From the NCBI GenBank assembly GCA_016025055.1, contig CP065590.1, positions 3,720,001 through 3,784,000 on the forward strand: 64,000 nucleotides of DNA, written 5' to 3'. The position numbers were made by a program, and so were the translations under genes. Source of the stretch: Chryseobacterium indologenes. Lineage in GTDB: Bacteria > Bacteroidota > Bacteroidia > Flavobacteriales > Weeksellaceae. Below are positions 52,841-61,122 of this stretch, in pieces. Under the pieces are notes generated by a model. It saw nothing but the letters and a program-made list of their open reading frames with translations. It ran no database searches and was not told the DNA's origin. Numbering within the stretch: position 1 is the stretch's first letter; each line of letters starts with the position of its first letter.

Positions 52841-53473
52841 TTAGTTCTTAGCTAAGTATTCTGCAGTAGAAGTTCTGTCAGCTTTCATAGCATCTTTTCC
52901 TTCTTCCCAGTTTGCTGGACATACTTCACCGTGCTTCTGAACGTGAGTGTAAGCGTCAATTAGTCTTAAGAATTCTTTTACATTTCTTCCTAATGGCATA
53001 TCGTTTACCGCTTCGTGGAAAATTTTTCCGGTCTCATCGATAAGGTAAGTAGCTCTGTAAGTCACGTTAGAACCTGTGAAAATCTCTTCTCCTTCTTCGT
53101 TGTATTCGAAATCCTGATCTACAATTCCTAAAGTGTTTGCCAATTGTCTGTGAGTATCCGCTAAAAGTGGGTAAGTTACTCCTTCGATACCTCCATTGTC
53201 TTTTGGAGTGTTCAGCCATGCGAAGTGTACTTCGTTGGTATCACAAGATGCACCGATTACTTTAGTATTTCTTTTTTCGAACTCACCTAAAGCCTCCTGG
53301 AATGCATGAAGCTCAGTAGGGCAAACGAAAGTGAAATCTTTTGGATACCAGAATAAAAGAACTTTTTGCTGGTTGTTTACTGCTTCATCAAGGATGTTGA
53401 TTCTTAAATCGTCACCCATTTCAGACATCGCGTCAATTGTTAAATTCGGGAATTTTTTTCCTACTAAAGACAT
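52841..53473 (-). CDS. Typical 2-Cys peroxiredoxin (AhpC/Prx1 type)
   Basis: 210 aa. Reduces hydrogen and organic peroxides. Peroxidatic Cys in FYPKDFTFVCPTE-like YPKDFTFVCPTELHAF, resolving Cys in GEVCPANW near the C terminus, and the TYRATYLIDETGKI strand. Cytosolic decamer in the family. It has a near-ideal promoter at 53506 and is followed by thioredoxin and the 82-residue protein. No OxyR-type gene is nearby. Confidence 0.95.
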   Translation of the reverse strand: MSLVGKKFPNLTIDAMSEMGDDLRINILDEAVNNQQKVLLFWYPKDFTFVCPTELHAFQEALGEFEKRNTKVIGASCDTNEVHFAWLNTPKDNGGIEGVTYPLLADTHRQLANTLGIVDQDFEYNEEGEEIFTGSNVTYRATYLIDETGKIFHEAVNDMPLGRNVKEFLRLIDAYTHVQKHGEVCPANWEEGKDAMKADRTSTAEYLAKN

Positions 53474-53505
53474 AATTTTCTGTTTTTATATTTAAATTTC
53501 TGATG

Positions 53506-53536
53506 CAAATATAGAAAGATTTATCTATCGATCAAA
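53506..53536 (-). promoter_or_regulatory. Consensus promoter of the peroxiredoxin operon
   Basis: Minus strand: TTTG (53536-53533), 19 bases, TATATTTG (53513-53506). It is the best match to the Bacteroidota consensus in the window, 32 bases before the start codon. Confidence 0.75.
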
Positions 53537-53585
53537 TGAATATTGATAAATAAAATCTATAATTGTTTTTGATGTGTTGTTAAAT

Positions 53586-53611
53586 AAAAAGCCCTGAATT
53601 CAGGGCTTTTT
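53586..53611. terminator. Perfect palindrome terminator
   Basis: AAAAAGCCCTGAATTCAGGGCTTTTT with A and T tracts included. It ends the M16 protease/aminotransferase unit on the minus strand. Confidence 0.85.
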
Positions 53612-53645
53612 GCTTATTTTTAATAACCGAATATTTCGGTGAGAT

Positions 53646-56558
53646 TCAATTTTTGACTTCACCTAATTTCTGTATATCAGCTTCGTTTACTTTATCTTGC
53701 GCTGCCACTACACAATATGTGAAGTTTTTGTTCTTCATTTCTTTTTCATGGAAGGTATTGATCTCTGCAAACGATAGTTTAGGAGCCTGCTCGTATACAT
53801 TTTTTCTTATATCAAAATCATTCCCAAGCTTTTGAGACTTCAGGTAAGAAAAGATAATTCCATCCTGGGTAATTCTTTCAGACGCGATTGATTTTTTCAA
53901 TCCGCTTTTTGCTGTTTCAAATAACTGTTCTGATTTTGGAAGTGTTGTTAAAAGCTCATTCATCGCTGCTGTAGATTCATTGAATTTATCAGCCTGCGTA
54001 CCTACATAAGCCATAATCATATCTTTGTCTGTTTTCTTGCTCGGAAGGGCAAAATAAGAATAAGTGGAGTAGGCCAGTGCCTTAGATTCTCTGATCGTCT
54101 GGAATACAATAGAGCCCATTCCGCCACCAAAGTAATTATTGAATAGACTTACAGTTGGAGTAATTCCAGCATTATAAGGGTCAGAGTTTCTTACCCAGAA
54201 TACTTCAGCCTGTACCATATCGTAATGTGCAAACAATACTTTGTTTTTGTCCGTTGGGATCTGAGTAAATGTTTTTGTTTTCGGAAGCTCTTTCAGGGTT
54301 GCCGGTAACTTGTGAATAGGCTTTAAGGCGGCCGTTACATCGTTTCCTGTTTTCGGACCGTAATACAGTACTTTATGTTTGAAATTGAACAAATCATGAA
54401 GGATATTCACTAGGTCTTCTGCTTTTAAGGCATCCAGTTCAGCATCACTTAAAACATTGTTAAAAGGATTCTGGGGACCATATTGTGCATAGCTTCTAAG
54501 ACCTGCCATGATACTGCCTTTATTTTGTTTGGCATTAGCTCTGGATTTTTTGATCCTCGCTTTGTAGGCATCAAGAGCAGCCTGATCGGCCTGGCAATTT
54601 TTGATAAGGTCTTCAAACAAGCTGATGGTCTTATCAAAATTTTCATTTAAGCCTTCCAGCGATACGTAGGTTTCTTCGTTTCCTGCACTCACATTGAAGC
54701 TTGAAGCAAGCTTATAAAATTCTTTACTGATGATTTCTGAAGACTTATCCTTTGTTCCCAGGTACTGAAGATATTCAGTGGCTAAAGGAAGCATTTTATT
54801 ATTCCACTTTCCGGAATCAAAATAATAATACATTCTGAAGAGTGCGTTATCTGTATTTTTTACAGACAGTACATCTACATCGCCTAATTTATTTTTAGCA
54901 ATATCTTTATCATAATTGAGCCAGACCGGTGAGATAGGGTTTTCAGGCATTTCGTCGATTTTCTTCAGGAAAGATGATTGATCTTCTCTGTTAACGGAAA
55001 CCGGCGTGATAGTGGGTTTGTCAACTTTTACAATGCTCTTGTCTTCGCCTTTTCTTTTATAAACCGCTACATAATTGTTATCCTTAAGATATTTGGAAGC
55101 AAAATCCATGATATCTTTTTTAGTCAGTTTTGAAATTTCTTCCACATATTCCAGGTTGGTCTTGTGATCCACCTCGGAAGTGAATTCATCCATTAATATC
55201 CCTGCTCTGGAAGAATATTTTTCATTATCCTGAATAATCTTTTTTCGCTCATTATTAACAATAGACTGGATAAGGTCGTCAGAAAAATCTCCTTTTCTTA
55301 ATTTGTCAATCTCCTGTAAAAGTAAGGTTTTAACCTGATCCAAAGATTGTCCTTCCGTAGGATTTCCCTGCAATAACAAAACGGAATAATCTTTTAAAAC
55401 ATAAGGGAAGGCGTATGCTGCCAGTAATTTTTGTTTTTTAACCAAATCAAGATCGATCAACCCTGCCTGACCATTGGTAAGCATGCTTCCTACAAGATTG
55501 AGAAGTCTGGCATCCTTCGTTGTAGCACCGGGGAATCTGAATCCTATGGTGATATTTTCAGGGGTGGGGCCATAGACTTCTTTGGTAACCGGACTTGTAA
55601 TTGCGTTTTCCTGGCCGACATTATAAGCAGGGATAGCTTTAGGTTTCATATAAGAAAAAGCCTTGTCGATCTTTGCAATCATTTCATCAGGATTGAAATC
55701 TCCGGACATGATAATTCCCATATTATTAGGAACATAGTAATTGTTGAAATATTCTCTGATTGCTTTTAAAGAAGGGTTTTTCAAATGCTCAACCGTACCG
55801 ATCGTGGTCTGTTTTCCGTAATTGTTATTAGGGAAAATAGCTGCAAACATGGCTTCGTATACTTTTCTTGGATCGTTATCAAGGCCTCTGTTTTTTTCTT
55901 CGTACACGGCCTCCAATTCCGTATGGAAAAGTCTTAATACAGGTTCTCTGAATCTTTCCGCCTGTACTGCAAGGAATTTATCCGTAACATTGGCAGGGAT
56001 ATCTTCCGTGTATACCGTTTGTTCAAAAGATGTGAAAGCATTGGTTCCATCTGCGCCCATACCAGACAGCATTTTGTCATATTCATTGGCAATGGCGTAT
56101 TTGGCAGCTTCACCGGAAACTTTGTCTATTTCCTTGTAGATCTCTTTTCTTTTATTTTCGTCTTTCGTCTGATTGTACTTTTCGTAAAGAGCATCAATCT
56201 GGTCCAGAAGGGGCTTTTCTTTTGCCCAGTCTTTAGATCCGAACTGGTTGGTCCCTTTAAAAAGCATATGCTCAAGATAGTGGGCAAGTCCGGTGTGATC
56301 AGCAGGATCAGTTTTGCTTCCTGCCTTTGTGGCAATATAGGTCTGTATCCTTGGATCCTTGTTCGTCGGGCTTAGAATAACGGTTAGCCCGTTTTTTAAG
56401 GTGTAATATCTGGCTGAAGTAGGGTCGTTGGTCACATACTTATATTTGTAACCGTTAGCAGTAGCTTCTTTCCATTGGAAGTCCTGCCCGTGAGCATGGC
56501 CGATGAAACTTGCAGCGGCTATGCTGGTAGCAATTGTTAGTTTTTTTAACAGGTTCAT
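53646..56558 (-). CDS. Secreted M16 family (pitrilysin/insulinase) metalloprotease
   Basis: 970 aa with signal peptide ending GHAHGQ. The inverted zinc motif HxxEH is His93-Tyr-Leu-Glu96-His97 in GLAHYLEHMLFKGT, with the downstream Glu in ELEAVYEEKNRG. Two catalytic/inactive half repeats, the second starting near residue 520. M16 proteases cleave short peptides inside a closing chamber; the exported forms of Bacteroidota may process or degrade secreted peptides. The aminotransferase gene lies 24 bases upstream, so they are likely co-transcribed. Confidence 0.95.
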   Translation of the reverse strand: MNLLKKLTIATSIAAASFIGHAHGQDFQWKEATANGYKYKYVTNDPTSARYYTLKNGLTVILSPTNKDPRIQTYIATKAGSKTDPADHTGLAHYLEHMLFKGTNQFGSKDWAKEKPLLDQIDALYEKYNQTKDENKRKEIYKEIDKVSGEAAKYAIANEYDKMLSGMGADGTNAFTSFEQTVYTEDIPANVTDKFLAVQAERFREPVLRLFHTELEAVYEEKNRGLDNDPRKVYEAMFAAIFPNNNYGKQTTIGTVEHLKNPSLKAIREYFNNYYVPNNMGIIMSGDFNPDEMIAKIDKAFSYMKPKAIPAYNVGQENAITSPVTKEVYGPTPENITIGFRFPGATTKDARLLNLVGSMLTNGQAGLIDLDLVKKQKLLAAYAFPYVLKDYSVLLLQGNPTEGQSLDQVKTLLLQEIDKLRKGDFSDDLIQSIVNNERKKIIQDNEKYSSRAGILMDEFTSEVDHKTNLEYVEEISKLTKKDIMDFASKYLKDNNYVAVYKRKGEDKSIVKVDKPTITPVSVNREDQSSFLKKIDEMPENPISPVWLNYDKDIAKNKLGDVDVLSVKNTDNALFRMYYYFDSGKWNNKMLPLATEYLQYLGTKDKSSEIISKEFYKLASSFNVSAGNEETYVSLEGLNENFDKTISLFEDLIKNCQADQAALDAYKARIKKSRANAKQNKGSIMAGLRSYAQYGPQNPFNNVLSDAELDALKAEDLVNILHDLFNFKHKVLYYGPKTGNDVTAALKPIHKLPATLKELPKTKTFTQIPTDKNKVLFAHYDMVQAEVFWVRNSDPYNAGITPTVSLFNNYFGGGMGSIVFQTIRESKALAYSTYSYFALPSKKTDKDMIMAYVGTQADKFNESTAAMNELLTTLPKSEQLFETAKSGLKKSIASERITQDGIIFSYLKSQKLGNDFDIRKNVYEQAPKLSFAEINTFHEKEMKNKNFTYCVVAAQDKVNEADIQKLGEVKN

Positions 56559-56582
56559 TGTTTGTTGTGTTTTATTTTCTGA

Positions 56583-57779
56583 TTATTGGTTAAACTGTTT
56601 CAGCAGGGTTTTGATACGTCTCATCGCTTCTCGTAGCTCTTCTTCGGACGCTGCATAGGAGAATCTGATACATTCAGGACTTCCGAAGGAGAAACCTCCT
56701 ACGCATCCTACATGAGCATTTTCTAAAAGAAACATCGCAAAGTCATCCGAATTTTTAATTTCAGTACCATTCAGTGTTTTTCCGATGTAATAGGAGATAT
56801 CAGGGAAGAAGTAGAACGCTGCTTTAGGAAGCAACACTTTGAATCCAGGGATTTCCTGAATCAATTCATATACAAGGTCTCTTCTTTGTTTGAAGGCGTC
56901 GATCATATATTTATACTCTGCCGGATCGGTTTTTAAAGCCGTAATAGAAGCTCTCTGAGCTACGGTATTAGCACCGCTGGTCATCTGTCCCTGTACTTTT
57001 TCGCAGGCTTTTGCCAGCCATTCAGGACATGCAGAATATCCGATTCTCCATCCTGTCATTGCGAAAGCCTTTGACATTCCGTTGATGACAGCAGTCTGTT
57101 CATAGACTTCAGGGAATTGGGCAATCGATGTGGTTTTTGTTTCATAGTTGATAAATTCATAGATTTCATCAGAGATGATGGTCACCTGAGGATATTTAGC
57201 AATGACTTTAGCAATGGATTTCAATTCGTCATATGTATAATAACCTCCGGACGGGTTGCAGGGTGAGCTGAATAATATTGCTTTGGTTTTATCCGTGATC
57301 GCTTCTTCCAGTTGTTCTGCCGTTATTTTGAAATCAGTAACATAAGAAGTAGGAAGCATTACAGAATTTCCGCCCATCATTTTTACCATTTCGTCGTAGC
57401 TTACCCAATACGGGGCAGGAAGAAGAACTTCATCCCCATCATTGATGATAGCTGCCAGTACATTTAAAATAGCCTGTTTGGCACCATTTGAAACACAGAT
57501 TTGAGTAGGTTTGTACTCCAGATCATTATCTCTTTTCAATTTGTAAGCAATGGCCTCACGCAGTTCAAGGAATCCGGGAACAGGAGAATAGTGGCTGTAA
57601 TTTTGGTTGATCGCATCGAAAGCTGCCTGTTTGATATTGTCCGGAACGTCAAAATCCGGTTCGCCAAGAGTCAGGCTGATGACATCTATTCCGCTGGCTT
57701 TCATTTCTCTGGCCTTGTTTGACATTACAAAAGTTTGTGAGTATCCTAATCTTTTTACTCTATCTGAAAGTTTATCCAT
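56583..57779 (-). CDS. Class I pyridoxal phosphate aminotransferase (aspartate aminotransferase family)
   Basis: 398 aa fold-type I enzyme of the Igamma/Ibeta AspC type: LTLGEPDFDVPDNIKQA, YSPVPGFLELREAIA, SSPCNPSGGYY, ISDEIYEFINYE, the PLP Lys in MSKAFAMTGWRIGYSACPE, and the C-terminal Arg in CIRFSYAASEEEL for the substrate carboxylate. Best guess: aspartate (or prephenate) transaminase. Cytosolic, first gene before the M16 protease. Confidence 0.9.
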   Translation of the reverse strand: MDKLSDRVKRLGYSQTFVMSNKAREMKASGIDVISLTLGEPDFDVPDNIKQAAFDAINQNYSHYSPVPGFLELREAIAYKLKRDNDLEYKPTQICVSNGAKQAILNVLAAIINDGDEVLLPAPYWVSYDEMVKMMGGNSVMLPTSYVTDFKITAEQLEEAITDKTKAILFSSPCNPSGGYYTYDELKSIAKVIAKYPQVTIISDEIYEFINYETKTTSIAQFPEVYEQTAVINGMSKAFAMTGWRIGYSACPEWLAKACEKVQGQMTSGANTVAQRASITALKTDPAEYKYMIDAFKQRRDLVYELIQEIPGFKVLLPKAAFYFFPDISYYIGKTLNGTEIKNSDDFAMFLLENAHVGCVGGFSFGSPECIRFSYAASEEELREAMRRIKTLLKQFNQ

Positions 57780-57798
57780 GTTTTTTTTTCAATTTTAA

Positions 57799-57806
57799 CA
57801 AATATA
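57799..57806 (-). promoter_or_regulatory. -7 promoter element of the aminotransferase/M16 unit
   Basis: Minus strand TATATTTG, perfect TAnnTTTG, 20 bases before the start at 57779. Confidence 0.55.
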
Positions 57807-58064
57807 TAATAAAAACGCCTTGCGGAGGTAATAAAAGTAGGTAGAGTTTAAAGATTTTTATCAGGTTTTTATGCAATTAAGAGATGGTAGTGCTTACAGA
57901 AATTACAATTGATTTTGACTTTTTTTAACATAAGGTGAATGTAAACTGGTATTCTTTCCGGGAGATGAATAGTATGTATTGAAAATTTACATTAGATTAT
58001 ATCAAAAGTATAGTGCTTTTACATCGGGTGGTTTTGTATCTTTAAACCATCTAAGACTCAGCTT

Positions 58065-59401
58065 ATGAAATATTCCTTATTTTTATTATTCATTCCCTAT
58101 ATTCTATTTTCCCAGAAGCTCACGAAAGATGACGAAGTGAAGCAATATGTGTCGCAGGTCAATGAAGATTCGCTGAAGTCATACATTGGTCAGCTGGTGA
58201 ATTTTCAGACCAGGCATACTTTAAGTTCGGTAACTGATCCCAACCAAGGTATAGGAGCAGCTAGGAATTGGGTTATTAAAAAATTTAAAGACTATGCAAA
58301 AAAATCAGGAGGCAGAATGGAGGTGTATCTTCAACAGGAAGACCTTCAGCCGGACGGGAAACGTATTGACAAAGCCGTTAACCTGGGAAATGCTGTTGCT
58401 TTTCTTAAAGGAAAAGATCCTGATGATAATAGAATTTTTCTGATTGGGGCACACCTGGATTCAAGAGTAACAGATGTGATGAACAGAACTTCCGTTGCCC
58501 CGGGAGCAAATGATGATGGGAGCGGTGTAAGTGCTGTTATAGAAGCTGCAAGAATATTGAGTGCCTCTTCATTCCCTGCTTCCATTATCTTCGTAGCATT
58601 CTCGGGTGAAGAACAATCGCTGCTTGGTTCTAAAATGCTGGCAGAAAAAATTAAAAAAGAAAATGTACAGCTCGAAGCCGTGCTGAACAATGATATGATC
58701 GGCAACCCGAAATCCGGAGAAACAGGAGAAACGAATACCCGTACGCTTCGTGTCTTCAGCGAAGGTCTGCCTTACAAAGATCTTGATCAGAAAGCGATGG
58801 CAATCAGAAACCTCGGTTTTGAAAACGACAGTGAATCCAGACAACTGGCACGGTATATCAAAGAGATTTCAGAACAATATGTCAAAGACCTTGAAGTAAA
58901 GCTTATTTACAGAAACGACCGGTTTTTGCGTGGGGGAGACCATTCCAGTTTTGTCAATAACGGTTTTCCTTCTGTGAGACTTACCGAATATTATGAAAAC
59001 TATGATCATCAGCATCAGGATATCAGAATAGAACATGGTAAACAGTTTGGGGATCTGCCTGAATTTATTGATTTTAAATACCTTAAAAAAAATGTGGCCG
59101 CCAATATTGCAGTGCTTGCCAATCTTGCAAAATCCACTTCAAAACCAGAGCAGGTAGAAATGGATGTGAAGCAGCTGACCAATTCTACAACGCTTCACTG
59201 GCAAAAGCCCAAGTCAGGAGTACCCTCAGGGTATTATGTGCTGGCGCGTGAAACAGATAGCCCGGTATGGCAAAAAGAATATGGACAAAAGAGCTTTCGA
59301 TCAGGATTCCGCTTTCGAAAGATAACTATATTTTTGCAGTACAAGCGGTCAGTCAGTCAGGGAATCTGAGCGTACCAGTGATTCCCGGTATTGCAAAATA
59401 A
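58065..59401 (+). CDS. Secreted M28 family metallopeptidase (frameshifted near the 3' end)
   Basis: 445 aa after restoring one base. Signal peptide MKYSLFLLFIPYILFS, cut before Q. Zinc site: IGAHLDSR, APGANDDGSG, FSGEEQSLLG, NNDMIGN and GGDHSSFVNNG. C-terminal beta-sandwich (fibronectin-like) domain. As written it leaves frame after CAAAAAG: with A6 instead of A5 at 59272-59276 it continues RIWTKELSIRIPLSKDNYIF and ends at 59401; otherwise a stop comes at 59369. Distinct subfamily from the three paralogues at 41-45 kb. Confidence 0.88.
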
Positions 59402-59483
59402 TGAAGGCTTCGGTCTTCCACTGGAAAAGTAGATTTGAATACAAGAGAAATAAAACTTATTTTTGCGCTTTATAATAATTCAC

Positions 59484-60119
59484 ATGTCTACATCGTTACT
59501 ATTAAAATACTTTCCGGATCTTACTGAAAAACAGCTGGAACAGTTCTCAAAACTGGAGGAACTGTACAATGAATGGAATGAAAAAATCAACGTTATCTCC
59601 AGAAAAGATATGGAATCGTTGTATGAAAAACATATTTTACATTCATTGGGAGTTGCGAAAGTAATGGCTTTTGCTCCGGGAACCAAAGTCTTGGATATCG
59701 GGACCGGTGGTGGTTTTCCGGGAATTCCATTAGCGATTTTATTCCCTGACACTGAATTTACTTTAATAGATTCCATCGGGAAAAAAATTAGTGTCGTAAA
59801 AGCTGTGGCGGAAGGGGTAGGACTTACCAATGTGACTGCTATTCATGGAAGAGCAGAGAAGCTGAAAGAGAAATTCCATTTTATCGTCAGCAGAGCGGTG
59901 ACCCAGATGCCGGAATTTTTAAGATGGCTGAAAGGGAAGTTCGAAAAAGAACAATTTAATCCGAAACATAATGGGATTTTATATTTAAAGGGCGGAGACC
60001 TTGCGGAAGAGCTTGCCGGACTAAAATGTGAAATTTTCAGCCTCAAAAACTATTTTGATGAAGAATTCTTTGATACAAAAAAAGTAGTTTATTTATCAAA
60101 AGGTAATTTTAATTCCTAA
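59484..60119 (+). CDS. rsmG: 16S rRNA (guanine(527)-N(7))-methyltransferase
   Basis: 211 aa from ATG 59484 (MSTSLLLKYFPDLTEKQLEQ); an open frame seven codons upstream is not needed. SAM site VLDIGTGGGFPGIPLAILFP; NVISRKDMESLYEKHILHSL; FIVSRAVTQMPEFLRW. It makes m7G527 near the decoding site. Streptomycin resistance mutations map to this gene in other bacteria. Cytosolic, single gene. Confidence 0.95.
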   Translation: MSTSLLLKYFPDLTEKQLEQFSKLEELYNEWNEKINVISRKDMESLYEKHILHSLGVAKVMAFAPGTKVLDIGTGGGFPGIPLAILFPDTEFTLIDSIGKKISVVKAVAEGVGLTNVTAIHGRAEKLKEKFHFIVSRAVTQMPEFLRWLKGKFEKEQFNPKHNGILYLKGGDLAEELAGLKCEIFSLKNYFDEEFFDTKKVVYLSKGNFNS

Positions 60120-60181
60120 ATTTGCATCAGTAAGGAATAATTTTTGCTAAATAATGGTTAATAATCAGAAAATTATAGGTT

Positions 60182-60586
60182 ATGAAAAAGCTTTTAAATA
60201 TTGGGTTTTCCATAGTGTTGTTTGGAGGATTTTTAGTTTCGTGTAAATCTGATGATTATGGTACCGTGCAATCCATCGGCAAAGTCAAAATAGACAGTGT
60301 AAAGCTGGTGAATGATACGATGAATGTTTTAGGAATACAGCATATAAAAACCTATTCTTCCTATCAGTCTCAGTGCCAGGGTTTCTATGGCTATGATTAT
60401 GTATACGGTGCCAATTTTGACAGAACCGTTACTGCCTATAAATATATTACCAATGAGCCTTGTACACAAGCTAATTATGTAGGGGTCAACCAGATTAATT
60501 TTAATCCTCAGAAAAGGGGAACCTATACTCTGAAATTCTGGAATGGTGGTGACAATTGGATTACGAAAACAATTGTGGTAGAATAA
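60182..60586 (+). CDS. Lipoprotein of unknown function
   Basis: 134 aa. Lipoprotein signal peptide MKKLLNIGFSIVLFGGFLVS with Cys21 as the lipid attachment site (FLVSC). The mature part is a small beta-sandwich candidate (GTYTLKFWNGGDNWITKTIV) with two further Cys (QSQCQGF and NEPCTQA) that may form a disulfide. Its stop overlaps the next ATG (TAATG), so it is coupled to the DUF922 gene. Confidence 0.78.
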   Translation: MKKLLNIGFSIVLFGGFLVSCKSDDYGTVQSIGKVKIDSVKLVNDTMNVLGIQHIKTYSSYQSQCQGFYGYDYVYGANFDRTVTAYKYITNEPCTQANYVGVNQINFNPQKRGTYTLKFWNGGDNWITKTIVVE

Positions 60587-61122
60587 TGAAAACGGTTTTT
60601 GCCTGTTGTTTACTGGTCACAAATATTCTGTTCGGACAGAAGATCATCTGGAAAGAAGATCAAAAACTGACTTGGGAAAATTTTAAAAGCCCCATCAACA
60701 GAAAAAACAATGTTGATATAGCTGCCTATACCAATTGTGGCTGGGAGTATTCGGTGGTGAAGTCTTCCAATCCGAAATCACCGGTTACTTTTGAAATAAA
60801 AGCCATTTTCACCGAAAATAAATCCTGGAAGGATGTGAAAAAAATCAGTGACTATATTCTGGTGCATGAACAGAAGCATTTTGATATTGCAGAACTGTTT
60901 GTAAGAAAATTCAGAAAAGCAGTGGCTGAAAAGATTAAAACTTCCGGAGATTATGATAAATTTTTTAAAACAATTTACACCGGGATAAACAGCGATTATA
61001 AAAACTTTCAGATGTCTTATGACCGCGATACCCGACATGGGATGGATAAAGAAAAACAGGCAGAATATAATGCGGTTATTTCCGAAGAATTAGAAAACCT
61101 AAAAAGTTACAAAGCCCCTTGA
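60586..61122 (+). CDS. DUF922-like putative secreted zinc protease
   Basis: 178 aa from ATG 60586 (MKTVFACCLLVTNILFG, cut before Q). Contains a short zinc-binding helix HEQKHFDIAELF (H-E-Q-x-H) as in DUF922, preceded by the LTWENFKSPINRK segment. Predicted metal-dependent hydrolase of the periplasm; not biochemically tested in any case I know. Coupled upstream to the lipoprotein; its stop overlaps the start of the nuclease gene. Confidence 0.8.
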   Translation: MKTVFACCLLVTNILFGQKIIWKEDQKLTWENFKSPINRKNNVDIAAYTNCGWEYSVVKSSNPKSPVTFEIKAIFTENKSWKDVKKISDYILVHEQKHFDIAELFVRKFRKAVAEKIKTSGDYDKFFKTIYTGINSDYKNFQMSYDRDTRHGMDKEKQAEYNAVISEELENLKSYKAP